64,000 nucleotides of DNA from Serratia liquefaciens (GTDB lineage: Bacteria; Pseudomonadota; Gammaproteobacteria; Enterobacterales; Enterobacteriaceae), in the NCBI GenBank assembly GCA_012719855.1, contig JAAXZN010000045.1, forward strand, positions 1 to 64,000, read 5' to 3'. The notes below the pieces were generated by a model that saw only the letters and a list, made by a program, of their open reading frames with translations, ran no database searches and was not told the DNA's origin. Made by a program: the position numbers and the translations under genes. Position 1 is the first letter of the stretch. Each line of letters starts with the position of its first letter. Shown in pieces: positions 29,955 through 39,319 of this stretch.

Positions 29955-31307
29955 TTAACGGAACAGCGTCTGCGCCCAGCGAGCCAGTCCGGCGGTGACC
30001 GAGCCGAAGTCGTTGCCGCCGACGATAGGAATGCCCGGCAACTGCTGTTGTAGCGCGGCGCGCAACAGCGGGGAACGTGCGCTGCCGCCGGTGAGATAAA
30101 TCACCTGCGGTGCCGTCTGGCTGCTGGCCAGCGCGGCGCTGACCTGTTCCTGAATGCGCAGCAGCGGCTGTGAGATGGCCTCGGCAAGCTGATCCTGGCT
30201 GATGGTTTCCGCCAGGTCAGTCTGGACGAAAGCCAGCGGAGCGCTGATGTTTTGCTGTGCCGACAGGGCGATTTTGCTCTCCTCTGCCGCGCGCACCAGG
30301 CGGTAGCTCAGGCGCTGCTGGTGCACTTTCAGCAGGCGCTTAACCTTTTCAGGTTCGGCGGCATCGCGGATCAAATCGCGCAGCATGCGGCCATTGGCGG
30401 CGCTGTAGAAGTCGATCTGTGCCGGGACGTCGTTGGTGGCGACCGCGTTCCAGTAAGGTAGTGCAGGCAGGGCGATGCCTTTTTCGGTTTCGCCACCCAT
30501 GCCGAACAGCGGCATCAACTGCTTGAACGCCAGCATGATGTCCAGGTCGTTACCGCCGACCCGGCAACCGCTGTGCCCCAGCAGGCTTTGCTGACGATCG
30601 GCACGGTCACGCCACTGCGGGCCCATCAACAGCACTGAACAGTCGGTCGTCCCGCCGCCGATGTCCACCACCAGTACGGTTTTCTCTTCGCTCAGCGTCG
30701 CTTCGAAATCCAGGCCTGCGGCGACCGGCTCGAACTGGAATTCAATGTCCTTGAAGCCGGCGCGCTCCGCAGCGCGTTGCAAAATGCCCTGCGCCTGACG
30801 GTTAGCCTCTTCGCCACCGATACCCTGGAAGTTGATCGGACGGCCAATGACCGCCTGGCTGATGCTGTCCTGCAGCACGTTTTCCGCCTGACGCTTGATG
30901 TGGAACATCATGGCGCACACCAGATCTTCAAACAGCGCGATCTGCTGTGGCTTCAGGCCGTTGGCACCGAGGAAGGATTTCGGCGAGCGGACAAAATACA
31001 CTTCTTCCGGATCTTCAACGTAGTGCGCCAGCGCCTGCAGGCCGAACAGCACGCTGTCGTTGCCGACGGGAATGTCCTCTTCGCGGTTGTAGTTGATTGC
31101 CCGGCGCAGCAGCTGCTGGTTTTCCTCGCTGGCGGTCGGCACCTGCCAGTGGCGGTGCAAACACTCGCTCACGGCTTCGCGCGTCGGGGCACACAGCATC
31201 GACGGCAGGTAGGGTTCGTTGTTTTCCAACGTCAGCAGCTCAGGGCCGTTATCTCGCATCACTGCGACGGAACAGTTGGCCGTTCCGTAATCGAATCCAA
31301 TAAACAT
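29955..31307 (-). CDS. yegD: Hsp70-family chaperone-like protein YegD
   Basis: This 450-residue protein has only the actin-like ATPase part of Hsp70. It shows the phosphate-1 motif FIGFDYGTANCSVAVM, the phosphate-2 motif VVDIGGGTTDCSVLLMG and the adenosine motif YLTGGSARSPLLRAAL, and has no DnaK substrate-binding domain. It matches E. coli YegD in length (450). The cellular role is not known. It is divergent from the adaA-alkA fusion, as yegD and alkA are adjacent in E. coli. Confidence 0.93.
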   Translation of the reverse strand: MFIGFDYGTANCSVAVMRDNGPELLTLENNEPYLPSMLCAPTREAVSECLHRHWQVPTASEENQQLLRRAINYNREEDIPVGNDSVLFGLQALAHYVEDPEEVYFVRSPKSFLGANGLKPQQIALFEDLVCAMMFHIKRQAENVLQDSISQAVIGRPINFQGIGGEEANRQAQGILQRAAERAGFKDIEFQFEPVAAGLDFEATLSEEKTVLVVDIGGGTTDCSVLLMGPQWRDRADRQQSLLGHSGCRVGGNDLDIMLAFKQLMPLFGMGGETEKGIALPALPYWNAVATNDVPAQIDFYSAANGRMLRDLIRDAAEPEKVKRLLKVHQQRLSYRLVRAAEESKIALSAQQNISAPLAFVQTDLAETISQDQLAEAISQPLLRIQEQVSAALASSQTAPQVIYLTGGSARSPLLRAALQQQLPGIPIVGGNDFGSVTAGLARWAQTLFR

Positions 31308-31503
31308 GTCTTTTCTCTATCCCCATGCCAATGAAGGGGGGCGACTTTACCCGAGACTTGGCCCTCGGGCAATCTGAGAGCGCTTAACTGACGAAAAATT
31401 TAGCGGCGAACGTACCGGCATGCTTAACTTAATGTCCGAATCCCGCACGTCAGCGTGCTCATCGAGTCGCATAATGCACAAAAAACTGACCCCGAGCGTG
31501 GCC

Positions 31504-32970
31504 ATGAAAAACCAACAGCAGGCGTTGTATGAGGCACTGAGTGCGCGCGATCGCAAATTTGACGGTCGCTTCTTCGTCGGCGTTTCGTCGACCGGTATTT
31601 ACTGTCGCCCGGTGTGCAGTGCGCGTACGCCAAAAATTGAAAACTGCACTTTTTACCCGAGTGCGGCGGCGGCGGAACTGGCGGGATTTCGACCCTGCCT
31701 GAAGTGCCGGCCGGAGTTGGCGCCGGGGCTGGCATTGATCGACCTAGGCAATCGCTATGCTCAGGTGGCGGTGCAGCTGATTGAGCAGGGGTACCTGTCG
31801 GAGCACAGTTGCGAGCAACTGGCGGCGCGGCTGGGCATTTCCGATCGTCATCTGCGGCGTATCTTTGCCGATCAGTTTGGTGCTTCCCCGATTGATTACG
31901 CCCAGTCGCACCGGCTGTTGCAGGCCAAGCGCCTGTTGGCGGATACCGATATGCCGCTGAGCGAGGTGGCCTTTGCCGCCGGTTTCGGTAGCCTGCGGCG
32001 TTTTAACGAACTGTTCAAGGCGCGTTACCGGTTAATTCCCTCGGCGCTGCGCAGCAGTACTGGCCGAAACGAACGTACCGTCGCCAGCGGGCTGGTGTTT
32101 CACCTGGGCTACCGGCCGCCGTATGACTGGCCGCGCATGCTGGGTTTCTTGCAAACCCGTGCGGTGAGCGGTGTGGAAAGGGTTGAGGGGCAGCAGTACC
32201 TGCGGGCGATTGCCATCACTCAGGGCGGCGTTGAATATCGTGGTTGGGTCAGCGTGCAGCCGGAAGTGGCGAGCAATCGGGTGCGGGTGGAAATTGCCCC
32301 TTCCCTGAGCCGGGTGACGACGGAGGTGCTGCGGCGCACTCGCCAACTGTTTGACCTCGATGCCGCGCCAGATCTAATCGCCCAGGCGTTGGGGCCGTTG
32401 GCTGCCGATGCGCCGGGGCTGCGGCTGCCCGGCTGCGTCAATGCATTCGAACAGGCGACCCGCGCGGTGCTCGGGCAGTTGGTCAGCGTCAAAATGGCGG
32501 CGACCTTTGCCGGAAGAATGGCTGAACTCTGGGGCACCCCGCTGGATCAGCCTTATGGCGGCATTACCCACGTCTTTCCCACTGCCGAACAGATTGCGCG
32601 ACTACAGCCTGAGGCGCTGCGCCCGTTGGGGGTGCAGCTGAAACGAGCGGCGGCGTTAATCGGCATTGCGCAGGCGGTTACCGAAGGGCGATTGCAATTG
32701 GAGAACGTGCTGGATATTGAGCAGGGGATCAAGGCACTGACCGCGCTGCCGGGGATTGGCAGTTGGACCGCCAGCTACATCGCCATGCGCGCCTGGTCGT
32801 GGCCGGACGTGTTCCTGGCGGGGGATTATCTGATCAAACAGCGTTTTCCCGGCATGACGCCACGCCAGATTGAGCGCTATGCCGAAAGCTGGCGACCCTG
32901 GCGTTCCTACGCCACGCTGCATCTGTGGCATAACGATGGCTGGGCACCGTCAATGGAGGGCGCCGGGTAG
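31504..32970 (+). CDS. AdaA-AlkA fusion: methyl-acceptor/AraC activator plus 3-methyladenine DNA glycosylase
   Basis: The 488-residue product joins three parts. Residues 1-75 are an Ada-type zinc domain with Cys34, Cys38, Cys65 and Cys68 (YCRPVC, RPCLKC); Cys34 matches the Ada methyl-phosphotriester acceptor. Residues about 80-180 are an AraC helix-turn-helix. From about 195 an AlkA-type glycosylase follows, with helix-hairpin-helix LPGIGSWTASY and the catalytic Asp in FLAGDYLIKQRF. E. coli has the glycosylase alone at this locus. It should sense methylated DNA and repair alkylated bases. In-frame starts at 31474 and 31420 are possible. Confidence 0.88.
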   Translation: MKNQQQALYEALSARDRKFDGRFFVGVSSTGIYCRPVCSARTPKIENCTFYPSAAAAELAGFRPCLKCRPELAPGLALIDLGNRYAQVAVQLIEQGYLSEHSCEQLAARLGISDRHLRRIFADQFGASPIDYAQSHRLLQAKRLLADTDMPLSEVAFAAGFGSLRRFNELFKARYRLIPSALRSSTGRNERTVASGLVFHLGYRPPYDWPRMLGFLQTRAVSGVERVEGQQYLRAIAITQGGVEYRGWVSVQPEVASNRVRVEIAPSLSRVTTEVLRRTRQLFDLDAAPDLIAQALGPLAADAPGLRLPGCVNAFEQATRAVLGQLVSVKMAATFAGRMAELWGTPLDQPYGGITHVFPTAEQIARLQPEALRPLGVQLKRAAALIGIAQAVTEGRLQLENVLDIEQGIKALTALPGIGSWTASYIAMRAWSWPDVFLAGDYLIKQRFPGMTPRQIERYAESWRPWRSYATLHLWHNDGWAPSMEGAG

Positions 32971-32980
32971 CGGCTGCGGG

Positions 32981-33337
32981 CTAGTCTTTGGCGGCAATGC
33001 GCGTCAGCAGGCCGTCTATTCCTTCTCGCATCAGAAAGGCCAGTACCTTCTCGCGCTCGCTTTCACTCAGGTGATGGTAATACTCAATCCACACCGCCAG
33101 CGGATCCTGGCGTTCAACCTGATATTCAGCAGGATCTTCTTGCAGTATCAGCAAGCTGCGCGCGCCGATCGGCAGGCTGTTGATGTGGTATTCCACCGCT
33201 TTGCCTTGTACGCCTTTGCGCCGGCGGCTGAGCCAGCCTTCGCGGCGGGCCTTCAAGTTGATCCCCTGTGGCGAGGAGGGCAGTCCTGCAATGCCGGTCA
33301 GCTCTCTGGCGGCAAACCACTCGTTTTTCATAGCCAT
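32981..33337 (-). CDS. YfeC-like DNA-binding protein with Mu-transposase-type helix-turn-helix
   Basis: In this 118-residue protein the first 65 residues (FAARELTGIAGLPSSPQG, GWLSRRRKGVQGKAVEY, NSLP) match the winged helix at the N-terminus of phage Mu transposase and related repressors. The C-terminus (REKVLAFLMREGIDGLLTRI) resembles the end of E. coli YfeC. It is probably a small transcription regulator. AGGG lies 5 bases before the ATG. It converges on the adaA-alkA gene, ending 10 bases from it. The target is unknown. Confidence 0.75.
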   Translation of the reverse strand: MAMKNEWFAARELTGIAGLPSSPQGINLKARREGWLSRRRKGVQGKAVEYHINSLPIGARSLLILQEDPAEYQVERQDPLAVWIEYYHHLSESEREKVLAFLMREGIDGLLTRIAAKD

Positions 33338-33433
33338 TCATCCCTGAGCAAGTTAGGTGTATAGAGCGGGAGAAAATTAATTCGCGTGCTGATTTCCGTA
33401 TCGAGGTGTTATGCAAGCGATTAACTTTGACCT

Positions 33434-33451
33434 GTTAGTTATACCACTAAC
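33434..33451. promoter_or_regulatory. Inverted repeat upstream of the YfeC-like gene
   Basis: GTTAGT at 33434-33439 and ACTAAC at 33446-33451 are separated by TATACC, with outer ACCT/AGGT arms at 33430 and 33455. The element lies about 100 bases upstream of the regulator gene at 33337 and may be its operator. The assignment is inference from position. Confidence 0.35.
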
Positions 33452-33484
33452 CTCAGGTGGGCTAAGCAAAAAATGCGTGATGGG

Positions 33485-33511
33485 CGAGCTGCGGCGTTAT
33501 GCCGCAGCTCG
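33485..33511 (-). terminator. Hairpin terminator downstream of dgcE
   Basis: CGAGCTGCGGC at 33485-33495 pairs perfectly with GCCGCAGCTCG at 33501-33511 around GTTAT. It lies 39 bases after the dgcE stop codon. A T-run on the minus strand follows after 11 bases, so termination may be only partly intrinsic. Confidence 0.6.
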
Positions 33512-33549
33512 AAAGGCAAGGTTGTCATTTTGATGTTTGGCGATGCGGA

Positions 33550-36500
33550 TTAGCGGATACCAAAGTAACCGCCGCTGAGCAGTTCGGTCAGCGACTGTTC
33601 CAGTGCGATGGCGTCGCCGTCAGACAAATCGATGCCAATGGCCTGTAGGGTGTGCAGCGTGACCTGTTGGTGTGCCGGGCCGGCCAGCGTTTGAGCTTGC
33701 ACCCGATGCGTCGCCCCATTGAGCATCGAAACCATCAGTTCGTCCATCTGGTTGCAATGCACGTTGGTGATGAAGCGTTCGTCGACGCGGATATAGTCAA
33801 TCTTTTGGCCATGCAACTCGTCAAAGGCGCTGAGGCTGTGGCCAAAACCGTTAACGATCAGCTTGCAGCCCCGTTGCTGCAACTGCTGGAGGTACGGCCT
33901 GCAAATGCCGGCGTGTTCCAGCACCACTGCCTCATCGACCGCCAACAACAATGCCCCTGGTTGCAAGGGGGAAGCATCCAGCGCTGCCAGCAGATCCTCC
34001 TGGAAGCCGGCGTCCAGCAGGCTGTCGGTTGCCAGCGGTAGCGCGATGGATAACCCCTTGCGGGCAATATCAGGGGCGCGCTGCGTCAGTATTTGCCCGA
34101 TGATCCAGCGGTCAATTTCTTGCGTCAGGCCGTATAGCCGGGCGGCGGAGATAAAATCGTCGCTCGCCAGCGACTGACCTTCCTGACTCCTCACCTGCAG
34201 TTTCAACTGATAGAAGCAGACCGCCAGCGGCGTTTTTGGCGGTGCCACCGCCCTGACATGCAGCAACAATTGCCCATCGGTGATGATGTCCGTCACTTCC
34301 TGACGCGTCAGCAGTTCATGCTGACGTTCCAGGATCATTTTTTGACGCGCCTCATAGAGATAAACCTGGCCGCGTCCGCGATGCTTGGCGGTATAACAGG
34401 CAATATCGGCCTGCGCCAGCAGTTCGCTGCTCTTGCCGGCATCGGCATCAATGCGGGTTACGCCTGCACTGGCGCCGACGTGGTAAATCTTCCCTTCCCA
34501 AAAGAACGGATGCTGGCTGATGTGATTAACCAGCTGTTGTATCAGCGACTGGGCCTGTTCCCGCGTGCAGTCGAACAGGATCAGCCCGAACTCATCGCCG
34601 CCGAGCCGGGCCAGGCAGTCGCTGTTGCGCAGATGGTGCCGCATCAACAGGGAAAGATCTTTCAACAGTGCGTCGCCCGCGGCGTGACCGGCGTTGTCAT
34701 TGACCGCCTTGAAACGGTCGAGATCGAGGAACACCAACGCGTGCTGCAGCCGTTTTTCAGTGGCGTTGGCGATAGCGGCCTTCAGGCGTTTTTCAAAACT
34801 GGTGCGATTGGGCAGCGTGGTCAGGGCATCGTGGGACGCGCTGTAACTCAACTTCTGCATCAGTTCGCGTGAGGCCGTGACATCCTGCAATACCATCACC
34901 GCGCCCATCACGTTGCCGTCGATCGTTTTCAACGGTGAAACCGACTGTTGAATATCGAAGCAGCGGCCGTCGCGCCCATGCAGCACCAGGGCATAGTCTG
35001 CCGGCAGCGCTCGGTTTTCCTGCAGGCAGCACTGGATCGGGTTTTCTACCTCTTCGCCGTCTTTCCCGTTGGTCAGGTGTACCACGCCGGCGACGGGCAT
35101 GCCGATCGCCAGACTGAGCGGCCAGCCGCACATCTGCTCGGCCACCGGGTTCATAAAGGTAATGTGCATTTCGTCGTCGGTGGATATCACGGCTTCGCCG
35201 ATGGCATCGAGCGTTATGTGCAGGCGCTCTTTTTCCTCGTGCAGTGCTTCGGTCAGATTACGGACCTCCGTCATGTCGATATTGGTGCCGATCATGCGCA
35301 GCGGCGTACCCTGTTGATCCAGAATGACATTGCCCTGGCCGCGAATATGGCGCACTTTTCCTTCGCGGGTGAGCAGCCGGAACTCCATGATAAAGGGCCC
35401 CGGCTGTTTGAGAAGAACGCTCATCTCACGATCGGTCCGCTCGCGATCTTCAGGCAACAACAGCGTGCGCCACAGCGACAGCGTGGGCGTTTGCTCCGGG
35501 CTGACGTCGTAAAGCTCGAACATACGTTTGTCCCAGGTGAGCTCTTCGCCGTGCATCATCCATTCCCAAACGCCGATGCCGCCCACTTTATTCGCCAGCG
35601 TAATGCGCTCCATCAGTCGGTGGTTCTCTGCGGCGGTGCGTTTCAACTCGCTGATGTCTTCCACCTGCGAAATAAAATACAGCGGCAGCCCTTCGGCATC
35701 GCGCACCAAAGATACGGCCAGCAGCGCCCAGACGTGTTCGCCGTCGCTGCGGATGTAGCGTTTCTCCAGGGTGTAACTGCTGATATGCCCGTCGAGCAGA
35801 TCGTGCAGTTGCGTCAGGTCGGCGTTCAGATCGTCCGGGTGGGTGATTTCCTGGAAAGTCAGGCGTCGCAGAGCCTCCGGGGTATAGTCGAGCAGTTTGC
35901 ACAACGCCTGATTGACCTGCAGCCATTTCCCCTGCGGCGACACCAGCGCCATGCCGATGGCCGAATACTCCAACGCATTACGAAAGCGAGTTTCACTCTC
36001 GACGATGTGCTGTTTCTCCACCCGGAAGGCGTGCATCACCATGGCCATCGAATGCGCCGGGATCAAAATCAACAGGATAGGCAGGTAAATCTCGATATCG
36101 CTGAAGGGACCGAGGGGCGCATGAAAATGCAGCAACCCGACGGAAATCATCACGGTGATCATCAGCGTGGTGCAAAAGCAGATGACGAAAGCTTCGAGCC
36201 GCGGCAGCGCGATTGCCGCCCACAGCAGCGGCAGAATGACGAAGGTGAACGGAAAGGGCAGGTAGCTCAGCGCCAGATAGCTGAAGGTCAGCGCGACTAT
36301 CAACGTCAGCAGCAGAGTGTACAGATTCAGCGTATCCAGCATGCGGCGACGATACACCAGCCCGATGGGCGTCAGCGACAGGACGCCAATAGCCTCTGAA
36401 ATAAACCAGGTGCTGAAGGGGTGCCAGAAAGTGTGTCCCGGGGCGGGAACCCACCAGGCGGCCAGCAGGGCGCTGAACAAAGGGGTGAAGATCACCGCGC

Positions 36501-36891
36501 AGACGACGAATTTAAGCCAGCTGGCCAGGCTGTTCAGCGGATCGTCCGCCAGCAGCATGCGGCGTAACAGCAGGGTGCAAACCACCGCTTCCAGCAGGTT
36601 GATCAGGGTCAGTTTTACCGGGAACCAGCTAAAGCCGAACAGCGTGACGCTGGCGGCCACGATGCCAATCCCGCATGCCAGCAGCGGTAACCCCCACTGG
36701 CGTGGCGCGTGGCGGAACAGCACGGCAATAATGGCGGCAGTGGGGAACCACAGCGGGGTAAAGTGGCTGGACTCGTTCGACAGCGTCAGGCACAGCAATG
36801 CCAGTAAAAATACCGCCAATGCCGCCAGCAGGCTGTGCGTCAACAAGGCGCCCTGGCGCGTGATGAGATGATTCGGTGCGCTGATATCCAT
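33550..36891 (-). CDS. dgcE: Diguanylate cyclase DgcE (MASE1-PAS-GGDEF with degenerate EAL)
   Basis: This 1113-residue inner-membrane c-di-GMP enzyme matches E. coli DgcE (YegE). It has an N-terminal MASE1 membrane sensor of about 300 residues, three PAS/PAC domains (first near ETRFRNALEYSAIGMAL), a GGDEF domain with intact RLGGDEFGLIL, and a C-terminal EAL-like domain lacking the EAL motif and catalytic acids. The ATG at 36891 follows AAGGG; an in-frame TTG at 36897 is less likely. In E. coli it feeds the switch to curli and biofilm. Confidence 0.92.
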   Translation of the reverse strand: MDISAPNHLITRQGALLTHSLLAALAVFLLALLCLTLSNESSHFTPLWFPTAAIIAVLFRHAPRQWGLPLLACGIGIVAASVTLFGFSWFPVKLTLINLLEAVVCTLLLRRMLLADDPLNSLASWLKFVVCAVIFTPLFSALLAAWWVPAPGHTFWHPFSTWFISEAIGVLSLTPIGLVYRRRMLDTLNLYTLLLTLIVALTFSYLALSYLPFPFTFVILPLLWAAIALPRLEAFVICFCTTLMITVMISVGLLHFHAPLGPFSDIEIYLPILLILIPAHSMAMVMHAFRVEKQHIVESETRFRNALEYSAIGMALVSPQGKWLQVNQALCKLLDYTPEALRRLTFQEITHPDDLNADLTQLHDLLDGHISSYTLEKRYIRSDGEHVWALLAVSLVRDAEGLPLYFISQVEDISELKRTAAENHRLMERITLANKVGGIGVWEWMMHGEELTWDKRMFELYDVSPEQTPTLSLWRTLLLPEDRERTDREMSVLLKQPGPFIMEFRLLTREGKVRHIRGQGNVILDQQGTPLRMIGTNIDMTEVRNLTEALHEEKERLHITLDAIGEAVISTDDEMHITFMNPVAEQMCGWPLSLAIGMPVAGVVHLTNGKDGEEVENPIQCCLQENRALPADYALVLHGRDGRCFDIQQSVSPLKTIDGNVMGAVMVLQDVTASRELMQKLSYSASHDALTTLPNRTSFEKRLKAAIANATEKRLQHALVFLDLDRFKAVNDNAGHAAGDALLKDLSLLMRHHLRNSDCLARLGGDEFGLILFDCTREQAQSLIQQLVNHISQHPFFWEGKIYHVGASAGVTRIDADAGKSSELLAQADIACYTAKHRGRGQVYLYEARQKMILERQHELLTRQEVTDIITDGQLLLHVRAVAPPKTPLAVCFYQLKLQVRSQEGQSLASDDFISAARLYGLTQEIDRWIIGQILTQRAPDIARKGLSIALPLATDSLLDAGFQEDLLAALDASPLQPGALLLAVDEAVVLEHAGICRPYLQQLQQRGCKLIVNGFGHSLSAFDELHGQKIDYIRVDERFITNVHCNQMDELMVSMLNGATHRVQAQTLAGPAHQQVTLHTLQAIGIDLSDGDAIALEQSLTELLSGGYFGIR

Positions 36892-37022
36892 AGACAACCC
36901 TTAACTCTGGCATCTGTCACTGAACGAGGTCATGACGCGAATGAGATGGAAAGTTTATTGGCAAAGGGTAGTACAGCGTGGCAATAAAACCCACTGAATC
37001 AGACAGCTTTAGTGAGCAAACG

Positions 37023-37045
37023 CAAAAGCCGGCGCGGGGCCGGCC
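37023..37045 (-). terminator. Rho-independent terminator of mgtE
   Basis: GCCGGC at 37028-37033 and GCCGGC at 37039-37044 form a self-complementary stem with loop GCGGG. On the minus strand it is followed by TTTTGCG. It begins 11 bases after the mgtE stop codon. Confidence 0.75.
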
Positions 37046-37055
37046 TTCAGGAGAT

Positions 37056-38489
37056 TTAAAGCAGGAACAAGGTGGCCAGCCCGAGGAAGATAAAGAAGCC
37101 GCCGGTATCGGTCAGTGCGGTGATCAATACGCTGGAACCTACCGCCGGATCGCGCCCAAATTTGAGCATGGTCATCGGGATCACCACCCCCATCAGCGCG
37201 GCCACCAGCAGGTTGAGGATCATCGCCAGCGTCATGACGCCGCCCATCGCCCAGTCGCCGTACAGCAACCAGGTCACTATGCCCATGATGCCGCCCCACA
37301 CCACGCCATTGATGATGGCCACCCCCAGCTCCCTGAGCATCAGGCGGGAAATGTTGCCGACCTCAATCTGGTGCAGTGCCAGCGCACGCACGATCATGGT
37401 GATGGTCTGATTACCGGTGTTACCGCCAATCCCCGCCACGATCGGCATTAACGCCGCCAGCGCCACCAGTTGTGAAATGGTGTGTTCGAACAGGCCGATG
37501 ACTCGTGAGGCGATAAACGCGGTACACAGGTTGATCGCCAGCCATGCCCAACGGGTTTTCACCGCCTTGCTGACCGGGGCAAACACGTCTTCTTCCGGGC
37601 TCAAGCCCCCCATGCGGCGCAGGTTGCTGTCGCTTTCTTCATTGACCACGTCGACGATTTCCTCGATGGTCAACCGGCCCATCAGCTTGCCCTTGGCGTC
37701 GACCACCGGGGCGCTGATCAGGTCATAACGTTCGAATGCGCTGGCTGCCGCTTCGGCCTTGTCTTCCGGTTGAAAACGGGTGGGATCGCTGTCCATGACC
37801 GTCTGGACCAGGGTCTCCGGATCATTGAGCAGCACGGCGGTGAGCGGCAGTTCGCCCAGCAGGGTATTTTTACGATCGGTGACGAAGAGTTTGTCGGTGG
37901 CCTCCGGGATGGTTTTACGCAGGCGCAGGAAGCGATGCACGGTACCGATAGTGACGTCGGGGCGCACCGTGATCAGTTCAAAATCCATCATCCAGCCGAC
38001 GGTGTCCTTGCCGTAGTGGATCATCTCGCGGACTTGTGCGCGCTGCTCCGGCTCCATCGAAGTCAACAGACGGCCCATCAGGTTACGCGGCAGGTATTGC
38101 GCCAAATAGGCCTGCTCATCGACGTCCAGCGTCTTGATCGCTTTGAGCAGGTCCTTGTCGCTCATTTCTTCGATCAGGCTGTCCCATACGGGTTCGGCGA
38201 CTTCCACCAGCGCTTGACCGCGTTTGGCGTTGCCCACCAGCCGCCACAGTGCCAGGCGCTCGTCCTGGGGCAGCGCTTCCAGCAGGTCTGCCAGGTCAGC
38301 GGCGTGCATGTCGTCCAGCAGGCCGGTGATTTCTGCAGTCTGGTTTAGCAGCTCGCTTTTGCTGAGGGCGTTTTCATCCCCCGGTCGGCCGAGAATGCCA
38401 TCGACCAGATCTTTGTTGTTCAACAGCAGAGAAAGAATGCGCTGGCGATACTCAGCGACTTTTTTAACGTTATGCGTTGCAGCTGACAT
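37056..38489 (-). CDS. mgtE: Magnesium transporter MgtE
   Basis: This 477-residue magnesium channel has an N-terminal superhelical domain (residues about 30-130, LLDDMHAADLADLLEALP), a pair of CBS domains (about 135-255) and five C-terminal membrane segments with the signature ALMPIVAGIGGNTGNQ. The ATG at 38489 has AAGGAAG at good distance. MgtE closes when cytosolic Mg is high through the N-domain and CBS sensors, whose acidic residues are present. E. coli K-12 lacks MgtE, so this is an insertion relative to that gene order. Confidence 0.93.
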   Translation of the reverse strand: MSAATHNVKKVAEYRQRILSLLLNNKDLVDGILGRPGDENALSKSELLNQTAEITGLLDDMHAADLADLLEALPQDERLALWRLVGNAKRGQALVEVAEPVWDSLIEEMSDKDLLKAIKTLDVDEQAYLAQYLPRNLMGRLLTSMEPEQRAQVREMIHYGKDTVGWMMDFELITVRPDVTIGTVHRFLRLRKTIPEATDKLFVTDRKNTLLGELPLTAVLLNDPETLVQTVMDSDPTRFQPEDKAEAAASAFERYDLISAPVVDAKGKLMGRLTIEEIVDVVNEESDSNLRRMGGLSPEEDVFAPVSKAVKTRWAWLAINLCTAFIASRVIGLFEHTISQLVALAALMPIVAGIGGNTGNQTITMIVRALALHQIEVGNISRLMLRELGVAIINGVVWGGIMGIVTWLLYGDWAMGGVMTLAMILNLLVAALMGVVIPMTMLKFGRDPAVGSSVLITALTDTGGFFIFLGLATLFLL

Positions 38490-38686
38490 GGTCTTCCTTA
38501 CTGGCACTCAGTGATCCTTACAGACCTGCTCTGGACTGGAGAGAGCATAGTGAATGCAGGCGTCATTTTTATGAAATGGGAGCAGTTGCTGAGGAATAAG
38601 TAAGGGGTCTGGCGCGCCGAGATACTGGCCGACGGCAGGCTGCTTAACTATTCGCAAGCCCTGCGGGATAACTTGAATCCGTGGGT

Positions 38687-38866
38687 TCAGGGGGTGATGT
38701 CCCGGTTTTCGTCGCTCATCTCAGTGGTGCTTTGCTGAGGGGCGAGTTTTTTTTCCTGATGGTGGGGCACCGCGACGACCGCGGCATACAGCAGACGGCC
38801 GACTAAAATGATAAAGCTGACAAACAGCACTATTTTGGTCATCTGTCCGGTGGATTTTTTACGCAT
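38687..38866 (-). CDS. yfgG: YfgG-like small membrane protein (DUF2633)
   Basis: This 59-residue open frame begins MRKKSTGQMTKIVLFVSFII and holds one membrane segment at about residues 11-30 (KIVLFVSFIILVGRLLYAAV), then a polar tail. The pattern (basic start, M-T-K/R-I-V-L, S-F-I, G-R-x-x-Y) matches E. coli YfgG, linked to nickel and cobalt tolerance. Its position beside and divergent from pdeF is the same as in E. coli (yfgF-yfgG), which strongly supports it. The ribosome binding site is weak. Confidence 0.82.
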   Translation of the reverse strand: MRKKSTGQMTKIVLFVSFIILVGRLLYAAVVAVPHHQEKKLAPQQSTTEMSDENRDITP

Positions 38867-39150
38867 ATATCACCCGGCATGCCGGTTTCCTGTGTTATGC
38901 CCGCCATCTTTCACGCTGGCCCGTGCGGCGGCCACTTGAAATTTATAGAGATATTGAACGCTGATGCAGGCCGATAGAGTGTAAACGGAATTCTAGCCAT
39001 TGATGACAAATATTGTCTATTTATTTCCGGACAGCCAAACCCGGTATTTCGTCGCTGTTTAGCTTAAGTTTGGCTTTATCTGTCGGATCAGCAGCTTAAG
39101 ATAAGACAAAAAATAGGCTTACACATTTTTAGCCAACTTTTCCTCTTTGG
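38867..39150. other. Intergenic region between yfgG and pdeF
   Basis: The space between the divergent yfgG and pdeF genes is over 450 bases long, more than two promoters need. It is AT-rich from about 38935. Apart from the FNR-like site just beyond this stretch I see no coding frame or stable hairpin with a T-run. Confidence 0.35.
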
Positions 39151-39164
39151 TTGATCGGAGTCAA
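39151..39164. promoter_or_regulatory. FNR-like site upstream of pdeF
   Basis: TTGATCGGAGTCAA matches the FNR consensus TTGAT-N4-ATCAA at nine of ten defined positions. It is centred about 162 bases upstream of the pdeF start. E. coli yfgF is associated with anaerobic growth and FNR control, which makes the site plausible. Confidence 0.55.
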
Positions 39165-39319
39165 GCCTCACCTCTGCCCGGCGCCTAAAATTTCCGCCAT
39201 TCTCCTGTCGCATATGATACTTTCAGCTTGCCTCATGAATGGATAGAGGTACGAAAAGGAACCTGCCTTATTACCCGAACGCGTGAATGGAATTACGCCC
39301 TGACGGACTCGTTATTTTT

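Noticed and set aside
34948-36399. Long + strand open frame of 483 codons inside dgcE
   Set aside because: It is the antisense shadow of a strongly supported GGDEF gene; its translation is rich in Gln, His and Arg with no domain pattern.
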